From NCBI RefSeq assembly GCF_001274945.1, contig NZ_LILB01000005.1:1564686-1628685 (forward strand): a DNA stretch of 64,000 nt, written 5' to 3'. Under the pieces are notes generated by a model, which was not told where the DNA came from, did not search any database, and worked only from the letters and a program-made list of their open reading frames with translations. Each line of letters opens with the position of its first letter. The stretch's first letter is position 1. Positions 46,638-55,899 of this stretch are shown in pieces. Position numbers and translations under genes: made by a program. This DNA comes from Viridibacillus arvi (GTDB lineage: Bacteria > Bacillota > Bacilli > Bacillales_A > Planococcaceae).

Positions 46638-47783
46638 TCATATTTCCCCTACCGTACTAAAACGTTTAATAGAAAACGGTTTGATATCTAAATCAGTAGA
46701 TCCTTTTGTAATCAGGTCACTTAGTACTTCTCCAACAGCGCTAGCAAACTTGAATCCATGTCCTGAGAAACCAGCAGCTATGGCAATATTATTGTATTTT
46801 GGATGGACATCTATTACGAAATTTTCATCTGGCGTCATTGTGTACATACATGTTTTGCCCAATTTTAACTCATGCTCACGTGGCATAAATTCATCTAGGA
46901 ATCCATTTAGATTTTCTACATCGCCGGCAACATCACCAAATGCAAGTTTGACTTCATCTGGATTAATGGTATCTCCTCCATCATGCCGACCAACTTTTAA
47001 TCCAGCGCCATCAATACTTGGAAAACCGTAGTATATACTATCCGCAAGCTCGAATGTGAAAGCCGGAAAATCGTTTTGATTGTAGTATCTTTCGTCTACA
47101 TCGTACCAAGCGAATGTTTTTCGAATTGGATTTAGTGGGAGTTTTAAATCCAGTTGTTTTAATAATTCCCCAGACCAAGCACCTGCAGAAATAATTATCG
47201 AGTCTGCTGTAAATGTTGCACCATCTTCTGTATAAATTGTAACTTTTCCAGACTGTGGATGGACTTTAGTAACACGGCTATTTGCACGAATAGTTGCTCC
47301 TGTATTTAATGCTAATTCTCTATAAGCTTCAACGCATGATTCTACTTTTAACACGCCTGAAGTAGGTTCGAAACAACCAAGGAAATTTTCAGGTAACTGC
47401 ATACCATCCCATTTTTCGTTCACCTCAGATGCCGTCATAACTTCTAAAGGTAGATCAAATTCCTCTGCACTCTTAATCACATTTTTGATAAATGGAATAT
47501 TTTTATCCCCAACATTTATGACACCTGTTTGAAGGAAAATTTCCTTACCTGTTTGTTGTGCAAGCTCTTGCCATAAATTACGTGCACGTAATGCAAGTGG
47601 AACATACTCTACACCTTCACCATATGCATAACGAATTATGCGTGTCTCACCATGGTGACTTCCTTTATCATGTGGCGGATTAAAGGCATCTAATAGTAAA
47701 GTCTTTTTTCCACTTTGTGAAAGGAAGTAGCCTGCAGCCATTCCCATTGAACCTGCTCCTATAACTATCACATCATAATGCAT
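46638..47783 (-). CDS. FAD-dependent sarcosine / N-methyl-tryptophan oxidase
   Basis: ATG 47783 (8 bases after GGGGG) gives 381 residues beginning MHYDVIVIGAGSMGMAAGYF, the dinucleotide-binding fold. GSHHGETRIIRYAYGEG and the cysteine in GKTCMYTMTPDENFVID match monomeric sarcosine oxidase and SolA, where that Cys carries covalent FAD. GFSGHGFKFA closes the FAD site. It oxidises an N-methylated amino acid to the amine, formaldehyde and peroxide. The exact substrate is open. Monocistronic. Confidence 0.9.
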   Translation of the reverse strand: MHYDVIVIGAGSMGMAAGYFLSQSGKKTLLLDAFNPPHDKGSHHGETRIIRYAYGEGVEYVPLALRARNLWQELAQQTGKEIFLQTGVINVGDKNIPFIKNVIKSAEEFDLPLEVMTASEVNEKWDGMQLPENFLGCFEPTSGVLKVESCVEAYRELALNTGATIRANSRVTKVHPQSGKVTIYTEDGATFTADSIIISAGAWSGELLKQLDLKLPLNPIRKTFAWYDVDERYYNQNDFPAFTFELADSIYYGFPSIDGAGLKVGRHDGGDTINPDEVKLAFGDVAGDVENLNGFLDEFMPREHELKLGKTCMYTMTPDENFVIDVHPKYNNIAIAAGFSGHGFKFASAVGEVLSDLITKGSTDLDIKPFSIKRFSTVGEI

Positions 47784-48035
47784 TTTCATTACCCCCTTGA
47801 TACTCATTATAAATATATTACTATGAATTTTTAGAATATTGGGGAGTGATAGAGAATATTGCTGAAATGTACATGTTTGTTGTTCGACTTTACATATTGG
47901 AAGAGATACCTTTAATAGCTGTGTTTCATATATTCGACTATTTTATTATTGAATCAACATTAAACTTCCCCATTAGTTTCGCAATTTATGGCGAAAAATG
48001 CGATAATGAGGAAAACGAATATTAAGGATGACATG

Positions 48036-49235
48036 ATGACAAAAATGATAACACTTAGAGTGGATCAAAGCTTTCTTGCAGATTTAAAAAGAGGCTATCC
48101 ATTAATTTTAAAAGAGGCTGTAGTTAATACAGATATGCTACGTGAAGAAGGCGAACTTATTCGTCTTGTGGACCGCGCTAATCGCTATTTAGCAACTGGA
48201 TATTATGGTAATCAAAATAAAGGAATTGGTTGGGTCCTTACGACAAAAGAACATGAAGAGATTGATGGGGCATTTTTCAAAACTAAATTGAAAAATGCAC
48301 TAGATCACCGTGCTGACTTTTTCGAAGATAGCCAGACAACGGCATTCCGTGTATTTAACGGAGAAGGGGATGGCATTGGCGGTCTAACAATCGACTATTT
48401 TGATGGTTATTATATGGTTAGTTGGTATAGTGATGGAATATATAGCTTCAAACAATATATCTATAATGCACTTGCTGAATTAGTTGAATTCAAAGCTATA
48501 TATGAGAAAAAACGTTTTGATACGAAAGGCCAATATATCGAGCAAGATGATTTCGTAATGGGTGAACCTGGTGATTTCCCTATCATTATTAAAGAAAATG
48601 GTATGAATTTTGCTGTTAACTTAAATGATGGTGCAATGACTGGAATCTTCCTTGATCAACGCGATGTACGTCGTACAATCCGTGACTATTATGCAGAAGA
48701 TACGAATATGCTGAATACTTTCTCTTACACTGGTGCATTTTCAGTTGCTGCTGCTCTTGGCGGTGCTAAAGAAACAACGAGTGTAGATCTTGCAAAACGT
48801 AGCTTAGCGAAAACGATTGAACAATTTAGTGTCAATGGTATCGATTATGAAGCGCAAAATATTAAAGTAATGGATGTATTTGATTACTTCAAATATGCCG
48901 TTCGTCATAACATGAAATATGATCTAGTTGTACTTGATCCTCCTAGCTTTGCACGTTCGAAAAAAATGACATTTAGTACTGCAAAAGATTATCCAAAATT
49001 GCTAATGGACGCAATTGCTATTACGGAGAAAAACGGTATTATTGTTGCTTCTACAAACAATGCAAGCTTCGGTATGAAAAAGTTCAAGACATTCATTGAT
49101 AAAGCATTTAAAGATTCAAACACACGCTACAAAATTGTTGAACAATCTTCTCTACCAAAGGATTTCCGCGCAAACCGTGACTTCCCTGAGTTCAACTATT
49201 TAAAAGTTGTGTTTATTAAAAAGTTGAATAAGTAA
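48036..49235 (+). CDS. Class I rRNA methyltransferase (RlmI-like, PUA domain)
   Basis: ATG 48036 (eight bases after AAGG) gives 399 residues; 48033 and 47988 are less likely alternatives. The N-terminal PUA-like domain (about 5-75, LRVDQSFLADLKRGYPLIL) is followed by an EEHAD-type middle domain and a Rossmann methyltransferase domain: SAM motif TFSYTGAFSVAAALGGA, DLAKRSL and catalytic LVVLDPPSFARSKK. It methylates 23S rRNA, at a cytosine in RlmI or a guanine in some Firmicute relatives such as YwbD; the precise position cannot be read from sequence. Confidence 0.9.
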   Translation: MTKMITLRVDQSFLADLKRGYPLILKEAVVNTDMLREEGELIRLVDRANRYLATGYYGNQNKGIGWVLTTKEHEEIDGAFFKTKLKNALDHRADFFEDSQTTAFRVFNGEGDGIGGLTIDYFDGYYMVSWYSDGIYSFKQYIYNALAELVEFKAIYEKKRFDTKGQYIEQDDFVMGEPGDFPIIIKENGMNFAVNLNDGAMTGIFLDQRDVRRTIRDYYAEDTNMLNTFSYTGAFSVAAALGGAKETTSVDLAKRSLAKTIEQFSVNGIDYEAQNIKVMDVFDYFKYAVRHNMKYDLVVLDPPSFARSKKMTFSTAKDYPKLLMDAIAITEKNGIIVASTNNASFGMKKFKTFIDKAFKDSNTRYKIVEQSSLPKDFRANRDFPEFNYLKVVFIKKLNK

Positions 49236-49241
49236 TAGTTT

Positions 49242-49271
49242 AAACCGCAACCAAAAATGGTTGCGGTTTTT
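49242..49271 (+). terminator. Terminator after rRNA methyltransferase gene
   Basis: Perfect 12-bp stem AAACCGCAACCA (49242-49253) with its complement (49258-49269), followed by a T-run. Confidence 0.95.
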
Positions 49272-49319
49272 ATATTTTTACCTTAAAAATGTTGCCATGT
49301 CGGTTACGTTTTATTTTCA

Positions 49320-49727
49320 TTACATACCTACTATCATATTAATTGATACTTCTTTACCGTTTTGAATGACAACCATCGTATCATACTCCAAATCTCCGGT
49401 TTGTATAAAATATAGTCCCTTATCTTCATTACTCTTTTTCGCTACTTTATCATCAATATATACCTTCAATACATTATCTTCTGTTTTAATTTCTACATTT
49501 TCAACCTGTTTAGGATTAACGCTTCCACCATTCACGTAAATATGAAAATCCTTTTCATGCTGAAATAAATATATTCCCTTTTCAGTTGCATTGATTTCGA
49601 TATATTCTTTGATATCAGATTTCACTTTATCAATTGGTATTTGCTCAACCGATATCTCCCGTCCACAGGCTGCTAATACAATGGTCAGTACTATTAAAAA
49701 TAAAAATCCCCTCAAATAATCCCTCAC
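49320..49727 (-). CDS. Small lipoprotein of unknown function
   Basis: 135 residues from GTG 49727; a TTG four codons later is an alternative start. The N-terminus is a lipoprotein signal with lipobox VLAAC (Cys21). The mature part is beta-rich and charged (KGIYLFQHEKDFHIYVNGGSV and a second strand set) without recognised motifs. Convergent with the methyltransferase. No function is assigned. Confidence 0.72.
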   Translation of the reverse strand: MRDYLRGFLFLIVLTIVLAACGREISVEQIPIDKVKSDIKEYIEINATEKGIYLFQHEKDFHIYVNGGSVNPKQVENVEIKTEDNVLKVYIDDKVAKKSNEDKGLYFIQTGDLEYDTMVVIQNGKEVSINMIVGM

Positions 49728-49774
49728 TTTGTAAAATTTTATATTTTTTTATAATTAAATACATTTTATCTTAA

Positions 49775-49873
49775 ATAAAAAGAGGCCGCAACTGCGCCTC
49801 TCTCTCTAGATTACTTTACTTTCCTGAGAACAAAGTAAAAAAAATATCTGCCCTAAATAAAGAGCTGATATTT
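49775..49873 (-). terminator. Tandem terminators closing the MurNAc operon
   Basis: First, AAATATC (49842-49848) with GATATTT (49867-49873) plus inner GC pairs, then T8 on the minus strand. Second, a GAGG-GCA/TGC-CCTC hairpin (49782-49800) followed by T5. Confidence 0.88.
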
Positions 49874-49877
49874 CTTT

Positions 49878-50765
49878 TTAAGAATAGGTGATTCTTCGTT
49901 TTCCAACTTTTTCATGTAATGTTTTAATTACTGTTCTCGTTTTGTCCAAATACTCTATCGTCTCTTCATATGTACTAGTTGCTACGCACATAAATAGTAT
50001 ATCTAGCACATGTAGCTGTGCTAATCTCGAAGAAGTAGCACCACTTCTAAAAGTAGCCTCTACTTTAGGTGAAGTATATAAACAAATATCCGCCAAACTG
50101 GCAATGAGCGAATTTCCGTATCTTGTAAGGCTAATCGTTGTAGCATTTACGCCATTTGCTATCTCTAAAACTTTTGCTACCTCATGTGTTTCACCTGAAA
50201 AGGAAATACCAACAACTACATCTCCTTCTTCAGCATTGACAACCGCGGTGGCACCTAAATGAGTATCCGTGAAAAACATACAGTATTTATTAATGCGTAC
50301 AAATTTTTGATAAGCATCCATTGCAGCTATTGCTGATGCACCAACACCAAAAAAGAAGATTCTCTTAGCATTTAAGATTGCATCCACAGCATGCTTTAGT
50401 TCTTTTTGATCGATTAAATCTGCCGTCTCACGTAAAATTTGCATACTATGATTTGTGATCTTATCAATAATTGACTCTAACGGTTCATTCGGTTCGATAT
50501 CACGTACATCAATCTTTTCACTTTGTAAATCTCCGGCTATTCTAAGTTTCAATTCTTGTATGCCACTTAAATTCAATGATTTACAAAGGCGAATGACAGC
50601 CGCACTGCTTGTATGGCTTTGTTTGCCAATGTCGATTGCTGTCATTTTAATTGCTTCAGCAGGGTGTTTTAAAATATATTGAGCAATTTTCCGCTCAGAA
50701 GGCGGCAAGCTAGCTTCCATTTCAGCAAGTATAAGCAATCCCGAATTCATCTTTTCTATACTCAT
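49878..50765 (-). CDS. murR: RpiR/MurR-family repressor
   Basis: 295 residues: an HTH_6 domain (about 1-77; LPPSERKIAQYILKHP, GKQSHTSSAAVIRLCKSL) and a SIS sugar-phosphate-binding domain (about 120-250; IFFFGVGASAIAAMDAYQKF, VVGISFSGETHEV, ISLTRYG). Located last in the murQ operon, it is expected to sense MurNAc-6-phosphate and relieve repression of the operon. ATG 50765 follows GGGGG closely. Confidence 0.88.
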   Translation of the reverse strand: MSIEKMNSGLLILAEMEASLPPSERKIAQYILKHPAEAIKMTAIDIGKQSHTSSAAVIRLCKSLNLSGIQELKLRIAGDLQSEKIDVRDIEPNEPLESIIDKITNHSMQILRETADLIDQKELKHAVDAILNAKRIFFFGVGASAIAAMDAYQKFVRINKYCMFFTDTHLGATAVVNAEEGDVVVGISFSGETHEVAKVLEIANGVNATTISLTRYGNSLIASLADICLYTSPKVEATFRSGATSSRLAQLHVLDILFMCVATSTYEETIEYLDKTRTVIKTLHEKVGKRRITYS

Positions 50766-50821
50766 AACCCCCTGCTTCCTTGTTTAATATTGAAGAAAGA
50801 TTTCTATATTCTCTTCCTTAA

Positions 50822-51727
50822 CTAGATATTTTTAAGTTGAATTGCTGCACGAACATGACCTTTTGAATTTGCTAAAAGCTGTTTTGATTCATCCAAAGTT
50901 GACTGTGTTAAAAGCATAACTATCGCTGGTTTCACTTCGTAACCTGTTTTAGCTAACACTTGCTCTGCTTGTTCGTAAGTAACTTCTGTTGCCTCACAAA
51001 CAATTCTTTTTGCACGTTCTTTTAATTTGTTATTACTCGCGTGTACATCAACCATTAAATTTTTATATACTTTACCTAATTGAACCATAGTAGCTGTAGA
51101 GATCATGTTTAATACCATTTTATGTGCTGAAGCCGCCTTTAATCGTGTAGATCCTGTTAAGATTTCTGGACCAGTATCTACCTCAATCGCAATATCAGCA
51201 CACTCGCTAATAATTGAGTTTAGATTACTTGTTAAACTCATTGTTTTAGCACCGACAGAACGAGCATAAACTAAAGCCCCTTTTACGAAAGGAGTACTAC
51301 CGCTTGCCGCAATACCAATCACCACATCACGTTCTGTTAAACCATGTTCTTTTAGGCTTGATTGACCCCACTGTTCATCGTCTTCAGCTCCTTCTACGGC
51401 TAAGACAACAGCATCGATTCCACCTGCTAATATTGCCTGTACTACTTCTGGTGATGTACTAAATGTAGGAGGACATTCCACTGCATCTAACAAACCAATT
51501 CTCCCACTTGTTCCAGCACCCACATAGAATAATCGCCCCCCTGTTTCAAGAGAATGATATACAACCTTAATCGTTTTTTCTATTTTTGGTAGTACCTTTT
51601 CAATAGCTAGAGGAATTTTGAGGTCATCCTGATTCATTAATTTTATAATTTCAGATACAGACATTAAATCTAAATTGCCCGTTTCCCTATGATGCGCTTC
51701 TGTTTGCAGTTTAGCCTCTCGCTCCAT
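50822..51727 (-). CDS. murQ: N-acetylmuramic acid 6-phosphate etherase
   Basis: 301 residues. SIS-domain motifs of MurQ: RLFYVGAGTSGRIGLLDAVE, ECPPTFSTSPEVVQAI, AEDDEQWG with the catalytic Glu region, GIAASGSTPFVKGAL, SLTSN and a conserved C-terminal UBA-like helix set (AEQVLAKTGYEVKPAIVMLL). It cleaves the D-lactyl ether of MurNAc-6-phosphate to GlcNAc-6-phosphate. The first gene product past the kinase, with 6 bases between genes, so tightly co-translated. Confidence 0.97.
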   Translation of the reverse strand: MEREAKLQTEAHHRETGNLDLMSVSEIIKLMNQDDLKIPLAIEKVLPKIEKTIKVVYHSLETGGRLFYVGAGTSGRIGLLDAVECPPTFSTSPEVVQAILAGGIDAVVLAVEGAEDDEQWGQSSLKEHGLTERDVVIGIAASGSTPFVKGALVYARSVGAKTMSLTSNLNSIISECADIAIEVDTGPEILTGSTRLKAASAHKMVLNMISTATMVQLGKVYKNLMVDVHASNNKLKERAKRIVCEATEVTYEQAEQVLAKTGYEVKPAIVMLLTQSTLDESKQLLANSKGHVRAAIQLKNI

Positions 51728-51733
51728 AGATTT

Positions 51734-52750
51734 TCAATTCCTCCTAATCTTATTTTCAAGATCTACTTTCATCCATGTCTGTAGCAGATCGACTTGCATT
51801 TTCTTTGTGATTGGAATGCCCATATCAAGAAGTGCTAAAGTAAATGCACCAACTACTGGTGATACAAATGGTTTAATTAATTCATTGTCACCCATGACTA
51901 AGCTTAGAGACTGCTCAAATTGATTTAAAAAATACTCATTTTCAAATAAACCACCACATACAACAATTGGTAATGACTTAGCACTTTCCTCTCTTGAGTA
52001 TATAATTCCCAATAGGTGCACTAGTTGAGCTACAGCATCAAATACAATTCGACATGCTACATCGTTACCTCGCTCTGCCAATTTCAAAACAATCTTCGCA
52101 ATAGATGACACTATCAAACGTGGTTGTTCCTGTTCATAAATTTTCGTGATGATGTCCACGGTATTATTCAGTTGAAGATATTTGAGAACCTCTTCTGAAA
52201 ATTCATCAAGCTCTTCATTTAAATCATAGAGTTTTGAGATATGACTTAATGCTTGTGTTCCAATATAATAACCACTACCTTCATCGCCAAATAAATAGCC
52301 CCATCCCCCTGCTCGACGAATTTTGCGACCATCTTCTTGTACTAAATAAACAATAGAACCGGTACCCGCTATTAAAACCAATCCATCCAATTTAAATGTT
52401 CCACTTACTAAGGCAGCTAAGGCATCATTAGCAACTCGAATTGTACAATGATACGATTGAAAATACTCTCGTATCCATTCATTCCAGCAGACTGAATCTT
52501 CCTCACGATCACCACCGGCTGCACATACAATTACAGCCTTGACCTCCGCTTTTTGAATAGAGGACTTTACTAACAAAGCATCTAATAGAAGGCCTATTTG
52601 GATTTTAACCTTTTCTTTTGGAGTAGCTTTTATATTCGAGCCTTTACCAGTTACGAGAGCTAGAATCTCGCCATCGCTATTGCCAATCACCGCTTGAGTT
52701 TTAGTACCGCCGCCATCTATCCCAATAAAATAACGTTTATTTAACTGCAC
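51734..52750 (-). CDS. BadF/BcrA-type sugar kinase (MurNAc/GlcNAc kinase)
   Basis: 338 residues from a GTG that overlaps the end of the permease gene by 14 bases (AAGGA ten bases upstream). The ATPase fold has phosphate-1 motif FIGIDGGGTKTQAVIG, phosphate-2 DGLVLIAGTGSIVYLV, and GGWGYLFGDEGSGYYIG typical of N-acetylglucosamine kinases and clostridial MurK. In this operon it would phosphorylate MurNAc or GlcNAc delivered unmodified by the ABC importer, providing the substrate of MurQ. The choice between MurNAc and GlcNAc is inference from context. Confidence 0.9.
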   Translation of the reverse strand: MQLNKRYFIGIDGGGTKTQAVIGNSDGEILALVTGKGSNIKATPKEKVKIQIGLLLDALLVKSSIQKAEVKAVIVCAAGGDREEDSVCWNEWIREYFQSYHCTIRVANDALAALVSGTFKLDGLVLIAGTGSIVYLVQEDGRKIRRAGGWGYLFGDEGSGYYIGTQALSHISKLYDLNEELDEFSEEVLKYLQLNNTVDIITKIYEQEQPRLIVSSIAKIVLKLAERGNDVACRIVFDAVAQLVHLLGIIYSREESAKSLPIVVCGGLFENEYFLNQFEQSLSLVMGDNELIKPFVSPVVGAFTLALLDMGIPITKKMQVDLLQTWMKVDLENKIRRN

Positions 52751-53564
52751 CTGCCGTCAGTCCTTCCATAAACTGCTTTGAAGCAATGAAAAATAGTAAA
52801 ATCATCGGTAATGAAGCTAAAGTTAACCCTGCAAATAGCGATCCCCAATCCGCTGAATGTTCACCAAATAAGGACATCATTCCTATAGGGATTGTCATTT
52901 TCGCCTTTTCAGTAATGAAAATTAATGGGAAGAAAAAATCATTCCATGCAGATATAAAATTAATAATAATTACAGTTCCTAAAGCAGGTCGCATAATTGG
53001 CAATAGCACATGCCAGAGTATGCGTATATTTCCTGCACCATCCATTCTAGCAGCTTCCTCCAATTCAACAGGCATTGTACGGAAAAAGCCTGTCAAAATA
53101 AGCATTGTTAGCGGGATCCCTGTTGCAACATTCATAAAAATTAATGACCAAAGTGAATTAATTAATCCTAAATCTCTCATCAAAATAAATAATGGTACGA
53201 TCCCTAACTTAATCGGTATCATCATCCCTAATAAGAAAATAAAGAAAATGGCATTAGTCCACGAAAATTTAAAACGTGCAATATAAAAAGCTGCTAATGA
53301 ACACACAATGATAATTAAAGCTACTGACACAACGCTTACTATGACACTATTCATAAAGTAGGTAGTAAAAGGAACTTTTGATAATAACGTCCGATAAGTA
53401 TCTAAACTAATACTTGTCGGCAGACCTAAAGGATTTTTAAAAATTTCTGCACTCGTTTTGAATGAAGAAAGAATCATTAACAAAATCGGATACAAACTAA
53501 TTGTCGCTACTACAAAAACAACAATATAATAGAAAGGTTTAGTCCAAATAGTGCCTTGCTTCAT
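52737..53564 (-). CDS. Carbohydrate ABC transporter permease (MalG type)
   Basis: ATG 53564 (seven bases after GAGGTG) gives 275 residues, leaving an 11-base gap after the previous gene. Six membrane spans and the EAA loop PVELEEAARMDGAGNIRILWHVLLP, which docks the ATPase. Partner of the preceding permease. No ATPase is encoded in the operon, so a shared MsmX-type ATPase elsewhere must power it. Confidence 0.92.
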   Translation of the reverse strand: MKQGTIWTKPFYYIVVFVVATISLYPILLMILSSFKTSAEIFKNPLGLPTSISLDTYRTLLSKVPFTTYFMNSVIVSVVSVALIIIVCSLAAFYIARFKFSWTNAIFFIFLLGMMIPIKLGIVPLFILMRDLGLINSLWSLIFMNVATGIPLTMLILTGFFRTMPVELEEAARMDGAGNIRILWHVLLPIMRPALGTVIIINFISAWNDFFFPLIFITEKAKMTIPIGMMSLFGEHSADWGSLFAGLTLASLPMILLFFIASKQFMEGLTAGAVK

Positions 53565-53575
53565 ATCTTCACCTC

Positions 53576-54520
53576 TCACATCTCAACGTCTTTTTTGTTC
53601 ATCATACGTAAGAAAACCGAAGTACATATTAAAATAAAGCAGAATAAGCATGTCGCTAAAGCCGAGCCTAATCCAATAGAGGTACTTCCTGAAGCAGTCG
53701 AACTGCCAAATGCTAACCTATAAAAAAACACTGCTAATGTATCTGTAGAATAATAGGGTTCACCCATCGATCCCTGCATAGCATATATAAGTTCAAAAGC
53801 TTCAAACGATTGAATGAACGTGAGTACGCCCATGATCATAATGGAGGGAATCATTAATGGTAAATAGATTCTAGACAACATTTTAAATCCCTTTGCTCCA
53901 TCTAATCTGGCTGCTTCAATAAGTTCACTTGAAATCCCCTGAAAACCGGCCAAGAAAATAAGAACACCAAATCCAATACCAAACCAACAATTCACTAGAA
54001 TAATAACAATAAGAGCTGTATCCGGATCACCTAACCATGCTCTTTGCAAACTTTCTAGGCCTAGCTTTTCAAGTAAAACATTCACTGTACCATAGTTTGG
54101 ATTTAAGATAAGTTTCCATAAAAAGCCGACTACAATAACAGAGAGTACCCTTGGTAAAAAGAAAGCAGCTTTGAAAAACTCTGAACCTCGGATTCTTTTA
54201 TAGATGATAAAGGCTAAAAAGAAAGCCAGACCATTCATCACAACCATCTGTATAATAAAGTAAACTCCATTATGCTTAAAAGCATTCCAAAACATAGACC
54301 CATAAGGCTCTTTTGTAAAAAGCGTAACGAAGTTTTGAAGCCCTACAAAATTGCCTCTGTTCATCCCATTAAATTCAAAAAAACTATAGGAAAGGGCAGC
54401 AATTATTGGATATAACACGAACATTCCATAAATGATTAATGCCGGTATAGGGAATAAGTGAATTGTCCATTTTGACCAACTCCGTTTCTTTTTTTTCGAT
54501 GGAGCTGTCGCATTTGTCAT
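53576..54520 (-). CDS. Carbohydrate ABC transporter permease (MalF/UgpA type)
   Basis: 314 residues, ATG after GGAGGC. A basic N-terminal tail (SKKKKRSWSKW), six membrane spans and the EAA loop SELIEAARLDGAKGFKMLSRIYLP. It forms the channel with the next permease. Confidence 0.92.
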   Translation of the reverse strand: MTNATAPSKKKKRSWSKWTIHLFPIPALIIYGMFVLYPIIAALSYSFFEFNGMNRGNFVGLQNFVTLFTKEPYGSMFWNAFKHNGVYFIIQMVVMNGLAFFLAFIIYKRIRGSEFFKAAFFLPRVLSVIVVGFLWKLILNPNYGTVNVLLEKLGLESLQRAWLGDPDTALIVIILVNCWFGIGFGVLIFLAGFQGISSELIEAARLDGAKGFKMLSRIYLPLMIPSIMIMGVLTFIQSFEAFELIYAMQGSMGEPYYSTDTLAVFFYRLAFGSSTASGSTSIGLGSALATCLFCFILICTSVFLRMMNKKDVEM

Positions 54521-54554
54521 ATACCAAAGCCTCCTTTATGTAAAATTGAAACAA

Positions 54555-54582
54555 TAAGCCCTCACCTCTTTTCAGTGAGGGC
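54555..54582 (-). promoter_or_regulatory. Intercistronic hairpin between binding-protein and permease genes
   Basis: GCCCTCAC (54558-54565) with GTGAGGGC (54575-54582), then TTATTGTTT on the minus strand. A leaky terminator or mRNA-stabilising stem at this place usually allows more binding protein than permease. Confidence 0.75.
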
Positions 54583-54591
54583 AATTATTAT

Positions 54592-55878
54592 TTATTGAAA
54601 CGGCTTAAACCATGTTTTAGCATTTTCTTGCACTTTTTTTGCTACATCATCAACCTTCACATCACCTAAATACATTCCTTGAAGTTCAGTTTCAAGTACT
54701 GTTTTCGTTGTTGGATCGCCACCTGTAAAATTTGTAACCCACATATAAGGTGTTGCGTTAGATTCTACTGCTTTACTAAGATCACTTAATAGAGCATGAT
54801 CCGAAGAAATGCCAGGCATTGCACTAATCATTGAGAACTCTTTTACAAATAGTTCACCAAATTCTTTTGTAGTTAAAAACTCTAAAAACACCTTAGCTGC
54901 CTCTTTATTTTTTGAGTTGGCATTCATAGCAAATGAACCATCAACCCATGTTGTCACAGTCTTATTGCCTGCTTTAGACGGCATGGGGAAAAAGCCAAAA
55001 TCTAAATCTGGATTCATTTCCGAGACAACAGGGATTTCCCAACTACCTAATGGGAACATGGCTGCTTTTTCTAATGCAAACTCAGTTCTAATATCATCCA
55101 TTCCTAGACCTTCTGAGTTTTTAGGAAAGTATTTCTTCAAATCTTTCATCACTTGAATAGATTCTTTAAACTTTGCATCTGTGAAATCTTTTTCACCAGC
55201 TAAAACTGACTTGTAGAAATCATTCCTCTCATAGACACCTGGCCCTACAATGCCGTGAAGTAGAGATAATAGCCAACTTTCCTTTGTTCCCATCGCGATA
55301 GGTGTAATACCTTTTGCTAGAAGTTTGTCATTTAATTGAATGAATTCATCCCAAGTATTCGGAACATCTAAACCTTGCTCTTTGAAAATCTTCTTATTAT
55401 AGAAGAATTGAGTAGAACTCAAATTAATTGGTACTCCATACTGATTACCTTCTGCATCTCGAGAAGCTTGTAGTGCTTCTTCCGAGAATACATTTAATCC
55501 ATTCAGATCGTTTATTTTTTCTATGAATCCTGATTCTGCTAGTTTTAAACCAGCAGCGTATGGACGTAAATGAATAATATCCGGACCTTCTCCCGCTTGT
55601 AACGCTGTGTTTAATACTGTGTTATATTCTGTGTTTTTTGTTGGACTGAAAGTGACTTTAATATCTGGATGTTCCTTGTTGAATAATGCGATTACTTTTT
55701 CATATTTTGCTACATCTTCTGTACGCCAGCTACCAATTGTCAGTGACACTTCCTTTGAAGATTCGGATTCTTTATCTCCCTTACTAGTGTCATCAGATTT
55801 GTCTTTTGAGCCACAGCCAGCTAATACGATTGTCAACAAAAGTACAAATAAAAAGAACCACCTATTCAATACCTTCAT
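54592..55878 (-). CDS. Extracellular sugar-binding lipoprotein (family 1)
   Basis: 428 residues with a lipoprotein signal (lipobox VLAGC, Cys22). Body of the family 1 extracellular solute-binding fold: LTIGSWRTEDVAKYEKVIAL, GEGPDIIHLRPYAAGL, IPVVSEMNPDLDFGFFPMP. As part of the mur operon it probably captures MurNAc or muropeptide-derived sugars released by the neighbouring hydrolase; not demonstrable from sequence. Confidence 0.92.
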   Translation of the reverse strand: MKVLNRWFFLFVLLLTIVLAGCGSKDKSDDTSKGDKESESSKEVSLTIGSWRTEDVAKYEKVIALFNKEHPDIKVTFSPTKNTEYNTVLNTALQAGEGPDIIHLRPYAAGLKLAESGFIEKINDLNGLNVFSEEALQASRDAEGNQYGVPINLSSTQFFYNKKIFKEQGLDVPNTWDEFIQLNDKLLAKGITPIAMGTKESWLLSLLHGIVGPGVYERNDFYKSVLAGEKDFTDAKFKESIQVMKDLKKYFPKNSEGLGMDDIRTEFALEKAAMFPLGSWEIPVVSEMNPDLDFGFFPMPSKAGNKTVTTWVDGSFAMNANSKNKEAAKVFLEFLTTKEFGELFVKEFSMISAMPGISSDHALLSDLSKAVESNATPYMWVTNFTGGDPTTKTVLETELQGMYLGDVKVDDVAKKVQENAKTWFKPFQ

Positions 55879-55899
55879 GTTTGTTCCTCCACCCCAATA